From positions 1 to 8,548 of the forward strand of contig QJVU01000477.1 of NCBI GenBank assembly GCA_003235605.1: 8,548 nucleotides of DNA. The letters run 5' to 3'. This DNA comes from Planctomycetota bacterium. Its GTDB lineage: Bacteria; Planctomycetota; UBA1135; UBA2386. Shown here piece after piece: positions 5,752 to 8,548 of this stretch. The position numbers and the translations under genes are program-made. Under the pieces are notes generated by a model, which saw nothing but the letters and a program-made list of their open reading frames with translations, was not told where the DNA came from and ran no database searches. Numbering within the stretch: the first letter of the stretch is position 1; every line of letters starts with the position of its first letter.

Positions 5752-7182
5752 CTACCTTTCCGCCGCGACCTCCACCCACCAGACGCGCTCGGACTCCAGC
5801 AACTGCTGGGGATCCTTCAGCACCCAGGCCCAGGTCTGACCAGAGGGCTTGGCCTTGTCCCGAACCCGGCACACGACCTGGTAGCGGCCTGGCTGCATGT
5901 CCTTGGGGAACAGAATGTAGCCATGGCGGTTCCGGCCGACGCCGGGATGGGTCTTGACCGGTTTTTGTTGGATCGGCCGCAGGGGCCCGCGGCGCCGCCG
6001 GTCGGGGAAGGGTCCCCGGGGTGCGGCCTGGATGGCCTCGTTGGCTGGCAGCACCCACCAGGACACCTCGAGCCCATGGGTCCTGGGCTGCATGGTCTCC
6101 ACCTCGAACTTGAACGGACCCGGACCGGTGAGAGGTTTGTCCGGGTTGTTCCGTCGGTTGCGTCTGTCGCGGCTATCCGGACTGGCGTCCGGTGAGTGCT
6201 TGTCGATGGGATCCACGTAGCGGTAGATCTCCAGGAGCATCGCCTCGCGGCAGACCCGGCAGAAGGTCACCCCGCCCTGCATGGCACAGCCCGACGCTGT
6301 GGGTCGCCACACCCCCTTGATGCGACCGTCCCCGCCGCGATAGGCGCCGATACCCGGGCACCTGGCCTCGATCCAGTGGGCCCATGGCACCTGCTTGGGG
6401 TCCTTGGTGGTGCTGATGTTGACGCCGTTCCTGGGCGCCCCGCGATGTCCGGTGAAGCTGCTGTACTCGTCGGACAGGCCGGCGAAGGCATGGCCCCACT
6501 CGTGAATCACGGTGTCGTCACTGCGTCCCCCGATCGTGGCCACGCCGCGATCGCCGGTACCCAACGAGCCGGCCTTGACGATGCAGATGGCCAGCCCATC
6601 GTTCTCGGGCACCTCCTTCAACCACTGCCGGGCCCTGCCGGTGTTCACGGCGACGTGACCCTGCACGGATCCGGTCACGTGACCGCTCAGAGCAGTGTCC
6701 TTCGTACGTCCGTAGCCGCTTACCCCCTGGTCCTTGCTGCTGAGGTTGGCGCGCAGGAAGTTGTGGTAGCTGTAGTACTCTCCAAGGAACTTGTGGTTCT
6801 TGAACAGCTTGGGAATGGTCTTGGCGATGTCGTCGAAGTCGTTCTGGTCCTGGAGGCGGAAGCCGTCTCCCATGATCACGATGTCCACGCGGTTCGACGA
6901 AGGACCGTTGCGCTCCACATCCCCGCAGCCGATGAATCCCGTGGGCTGTGCCCGCTGGAATGCCAGCACGCCGGCATCGGTGTGGGCGTACTTCTTGGCG
7001 ATGGCCTTGTAGGTTGCCACCGCCTGCTGGTACTTGCCGTCGCGGGCGAGCTTCATGGCCCTGGCCAGGGCTTCTACGGCCCTGGTCTCGTCGCCCTGGG
7101 CGGCGACAGGACCCGTTGCGATGCCCGACAGCAGGGCGCCCATCAGCGTCTGCACGGCGACACGAGGCCACAAAGATCCCAT
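5752..7182 (-). CDS. Secreted M64-family (IgA-peptidase-like) zinc metallopeptidase
   Basis: The protein has 476 residues. The ATG at 7182 has AGAGGA 6 bases upstream and begins a good signal peptide (MGSLWPR, hydrophobic core, VAA cleavage before Q29). The frame runs open further upstream, but without a better start. Residues about 31-78 look like a helical TPR-like pair (KYQQAVATYKAIAKKY). The peptidase domain starts near 84 with VDIVIMGDGF (99-108), a hallmark opening of M64 proteins, and carries HEWGHAFAGLSDEY (227-240). H227 and H231 should bind zinc, E228 is the catalytic base, and the downstream DE pair (238-239) probably supplies the third ligand. GCAMQGGVTFCRVCREAM (298-315) is the usual cysteine-bearing segment after the active site. 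A beta-rich C-terminal region (about 357-476) follows, preceded by a basic linker (SRDRRNRR at 337-344). The family is named for a peptidase cleaving IgA; in an environmental bacterium the substrate is more likely a general extracellular protein. All expected catalytic residues are intact. Confidence 0.87.
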   Translation of the reverse strand: MGSLWPRVAVQTLMGALLSGIATGPVAAQGDETRAVEALARAMKLARDGKYQQAVATYKAIAKKYAHTDAGVLAFQRAQPTGFIGCGDVERNGPSSNRVDIVIMGDGFRLQDQNDFDDIAKTIPKLFKNHKFLGEYYSYHNFLRANLSSKDQGVSGYGRTKDTALSGHVTGSVQGHVAVNTGRARQWLKEVPENDGLAICIVKAGSLGTGDRGVATIGGRSDDTVIHEWGHAFAGLSDEYSSFTGHRGAPRNGVNISTTKDPKQVPWAHWIEARCPGIGAYRGGDGRIKGVWRPTASGCAMQGGVTFCRVCREAMLLEIYRYVDPIDKHSPDASPDSRDRRNRRNNPDKPLTGPGPFKFEVETMQPRTHGLEVSWWVLPANEAIQAAPRGPFPDRRRRGPLRPIQQKPVKTHPGVGRNRHGYILFPKDMQPGRYQVVCRVRDKAKPSGQTWAWVLKDPQQLLESERVWWVEVAAER

Positions 7183-7188
7183 GGCGAG

Positions 7189-7194
7189 TCCTCT
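7189..7194 (-). promoter_or_regulatory. Ribosome binding site (AGAGGA) of the M64 peptidase gene
   Basis: AGAGGA on the minus strand sits 6 bases before the ATG at 7182-7180. It selects this start, which also places the signal peptide at the very N-terminus, over upstream in-frame starts such as the one at 7314. Confidence 0.55.
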
Positions 7195-7219
7195 GGTCCG
7201 GGGGGAGGCGTGAGGAATC

Positions 7220-8011
7220 ATGCTACCCGATCCACCGATGCAGCGGGCCGCAGGGAAAGCCGGTGAAGCACCGCTGGCTCCGTGGCCGAAAACAGCGGTC
7301 ATGTTCCGGACCATGGAGCGCCCGCACCCGACACGCCGGCGCCTGCTCTCGACGAGACCGCGTCTGCTGCCGACAGGTCAGCGGCTGGCGCCGAAGGGCC
7401 AGCGACCGGCGCCGACGGGCCAGCGACTCCTGCCGACACGCCGACGCATCCTGGAGGAGCAGCTCTGGGCTCTGCATGAGGCCTTGGACACCAGCAAGCT
7501 GGATATCCGCTTTCCGGTGCCCGGGTTCGCGGGGGAGTACTACCTGAACGAGCCGCGAGAGCACCACCGCTGGCTGGCTGCCTACGTCCGCGCCTACCGG
7601 CCCAGGCGTGTCCTGGAGCTTGGCCGTCGCTCCGGCAATTCCACCTACGCGCTGGCCTACTATCTGGATTCGCGGGCAGTGCTGGACTCCTACGACATCG
7701 TGGATTGCGGCAATGTCATCGACCGCAAGAACGTGAACATCCGGGTCTACGACGGTGACGTGACTGCCCTGGACTACTCCGCCTACGACTTCGTGTTCGT
7801 GGACATCAACACCGACGGCCGCCTCGAAGACCAGGTGTTCCGTTCCATGCAGCGCGACGGCTACTGGGGCCTGAGCCTCTGGGACGACATCCACGCCGGG
7901 CACTACCCGGGCCTGCGACGGTGGTGGCAGGACTTGCCGCAGGACGTGATTCGGCTAGACATCACCGCCACCAACCACGCCAGCGGCACCGGGTTGATCT
8001 GGCTGGACTGA
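7220..8011 (+). CDS. Class I SAM-dependent methyltransferase-like protein with heptad-repeat N-terminal extension
   Basis: The protein has 263 residues from ATG at 7220, preceded by GAGG 4 bases upstream and GGGGGAGG 11 bases upstream. In-frame ATGs at 7301 and 7313 are alternatives, because the first 37 residues are low-complexity. Residues 38-79 are six 7-residue repeats rich in Arg, Pro and Leu. The conserved part begins near 80. Its Rossmann core has motif I VLELGRRSGNST (131-142), strand-2 end SYDIVD (157-162), DGDVTALD (178-185) and strand 4 YDFVFVDINTDG (189-200), then WDDIHAGHYPGLRRWW (221-236) and a final SGTGLIWLD. This order resembles Methyltransf_24-type proteins that act on sugars or small molecules. 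The glycine-rich loop is degenerate (ELGRRSG instead of GxGxG), which this group tolerates, so activity is likely but not certain. The acceptor is unknown. It diverges from the peptidase gene across 37 bp and overlaps the convergent membrane-protein gene by 57 bp. Confidence 0.72.
   Translation: MLPDPPMQRAAGKAGEAPLAPWPKTAVMFRTMERPHPTRRRLLSTRPRLLPTGQRLAPKGQRPAPTGQRLLPTRRRILEEQLWALHEALDTSKLDIRFPVPGFAGEYYLNEPREHHRWLAAYVRAYRPRRVLELGRRSGNSTYALAYYLDSRAVLDSYDIVDCGNVIDRKNVNIRVYDGDVTALDYSAYDFVFVDINTDGRLEDQVFRSMQRDGYWGLSLWDDIHAGHYPGLRRWWQDLPQDVIRLDITATNHASGTGLIWLD
7331..7456 (+). repeat. Six tandem 21-bp repeats encoding a 7-residue unit
   Basis: Units start at 7331, 7352, 7373, 7394, 7415 and 7436. 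They encode TRRRLLS, TRPRLLP, TGQRLAP, KGQRPAP, TGQRLLP and TRRRILE. Units 3-5 are the most alike at DNA level (shared GGYCAGCG core); the outer units have diverged. The 21-bp period keeps the frame of the methyltransferase gene whatever the copy number. Confidence 0.85.
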
Positions 8012-8548
8012 GGCCGGCCGCCGGCCCCCGGCGAACACGCCGGCAATGGAGCCGAACACTCCGCCCACGAGGACGGTGAACGGGATCCAGAAGAAGACCT
8101 GGGCACCGCTCAGTCGCGCCACTTGTTCCCAGGTCGCTGCCTGCAGACCCTCGGGGCCGAGCTTGGAGAAGTGCGTGTCCCAGCTGCAGAGGGTGGCTGG
8201 AATCGTGACCAGGACAACGCCCAGGCGGGCGAGGGCTGCGTAGAGGAGGTTGGCCAGGAAGAGCGACTTCCAGGACCAGAGCATCACGAGAGAAGACGTG
8301 CCCAGCACGACAAAGAAGCAGTAGCCGATGTCCAGTCCGGGCTTCTTGAAATCGATGATCCCCGTGGCCTGGGCGGCGGCCATCCCGCCGATGCCCGCGC
8401 CCAGGGACACCAGGTGCAGGAGCAGGGCCAGGACCGGGCGATCCGGTCCCTTGCCGTCCTTGGCAAGACGCCAGCCAAACCAGGCGCCGAACACCAGCAC
8501 CAGCCAGGTGATGCCTACGAGCGCGCCGCCACCACCCTGCTGCCGGGA
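7955..8548 (-). CDS. Polytopic membrane protein of unknown function (N-terminus outside window)
   Basis: The frame is open from the right-hand edge to TAG at 7957-7955, giving 197 residues. A GTG exists at 8500, but the sequence upstream to the edge stays open and continues a hydrophobic helix (ALVGITWLVLVFGAWFGW), so the true start is probably beyond the window. Four or five membrane segments are visible: that first helix, PVLALLLHLVSLGAGIGGMA, YCFFVVLGTSSLVMLW, SLFLANLLYAALARLGVVLV and a last VFFWIPFTVLVGGVFGSIAGV. A short soluble loop (CSWDTHFSKLGPEGLQAATWEQ) precedes the last helix. The C-terminal tail of about 25 residues is Gly-, Pro- and Ala-rich and is encoded partly opposite the methyltransferase gene. 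I do not recognise the family; no transporter or enzyme motif is apparent. The hydrophobic pattern itself is strong evidence that the frame is real. Confidence 0.7.
   Translation of the reverse strand, partial: SRQQGGGGALVGITWLVLVFGAWFGWRLAKDGKGPDRPVLALLLHLVSLGAGIGGMAAAQATGIIDFKKPGLDIGYCFFVVLGTSSLVMLWSWKSLFLANLLYAALARLGVVLVTIPATLCSWDTHFSKLGPEGLQAATWEQVARLSGAQVFFWIPFTVLVGGVFGSIAGVFAGGRRPASVQPDQPGAAGVVGGGDV
8012..8026 (+). terminator. GC-only hairpin directly after the second methyltransferase stop
   Basis: GGCCGG (8012-8017), a CCG loop and CCGGCC (8021-8026) form a perfect 6-bp stem immediately after TGA at 8009-8011. There is no T-run, and the same bases are coding for the convergent membrane protein. 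It may slow or end transcription in either direction, or be incidental in GC-rich sequence. Confidence 0.25.

Noticed and set aside
7183..7219. Shared divergent promoter between the peptidase and second methyltransferase genes
   Set aside because: TAGCAT at 7219-7224 on the minus strand is a weak -10 candidate with no -35 partner, and the gap is only 37 bp, so nothing specific can be supported.
6196..7266. A 356-codon open frame on the plus strand opposite the M64 peptidase
   Set aside because: The peptidase frame carries HEWGH and a signal peptide; the opposite frame shows only complement-type composition.
7331..7456. CRISPR-like or protein-binding iteron array
   Set aside because: Units are contiguous 21-mers with no spacers, they keep the reading frame and they vary mainly at codon positions, so a coding minisatellite explains them better.
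7282..7479. A 65-codon Ala/Thr/Pro-rich open frame through the 21-bp repeats
   Set aside because: It is another frame of the same repeat, so its regular look follows from the tandem structure. It has no ribosome binding site and ends at once after the repeat.

Overview
The window is GC-rich, densely coding DNA from a bacterium with many exported proteins, several of which begin without a recognisable Shine-Dalgarno sequence. Four things point to Planctomycetota or a similar GC-rich, secretion-heavy lineage: an M64-type metallopeptidase, a lipoprotein built from aromatic/proline repeats, an exported protein ending in a small beta module that I associate with planctomycete secreted proteins, and a long SGNH hydrolase with beta-rich C-terminal extensions. 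This taxonomic placement is an inference from protein style; no marker gene is present.

Layout, left to right. (1) Positions 1-216, + strand: the last 71 residues of a Leu/Ile/Val-type ABC transporter substrate-binding protein, followed by a weak hairpin. (2) 317-1753, +: a repeat-rich predicted lipoprotein. (3) 3458-4420 and 1719-3461, both -: a class I SAM methyltransferase followed by a membrane-anchored SGNH/GDSL hydrolase. Their stop and start overlap as ATGA, so they form a translationally coupled pair. The hydrolase converges on the lipoprotein with a 35-bp overlap of coding ends. (4) About 4560-5726, +: an exported protein of unknown function, divergent from the methyltransferase. (5) 5752-7182, -: a secreted M64-family zinc peptidase, ending 25 bp from the exported protein. 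(6) 7220-8011, +: a second SAM-dependent methyltransferase-like protein whose N-terminus carries six in-frame 21-bp tandem repeats. (7) 7955-8548, -: a polytopic membrane protein, truncated by the window edge and overlapping gene 6 tail to tail by 57 bp.

Strand alternates repeatedly, so most genes are probably separate transcription units and only the methyltransferase-hydrolase pair looks like an operon. Most products are predicted to act at or outside the cytoplasmic membrane: the binding protein, lipoprotein, hydrolase, exported protein, peptidase and membrane protein. A plausible but unproven joint role of the coupled pair is modification of a surface glycan or secondary metabolite. I see no tRNA, rRNA, CRISPR array, transposase, phage gene or defence-system signature. 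No gene-free stretch exceeds 300 bases; the longest are about 139 bp (4421-4559) and 100 bp (217-316). I did not find a convincing new multi-gene system. The most unusual items are the lipoprotein repeat, the heptad repeat in the second methyltransferase, and the cysteines flanking the hydrolase active site.
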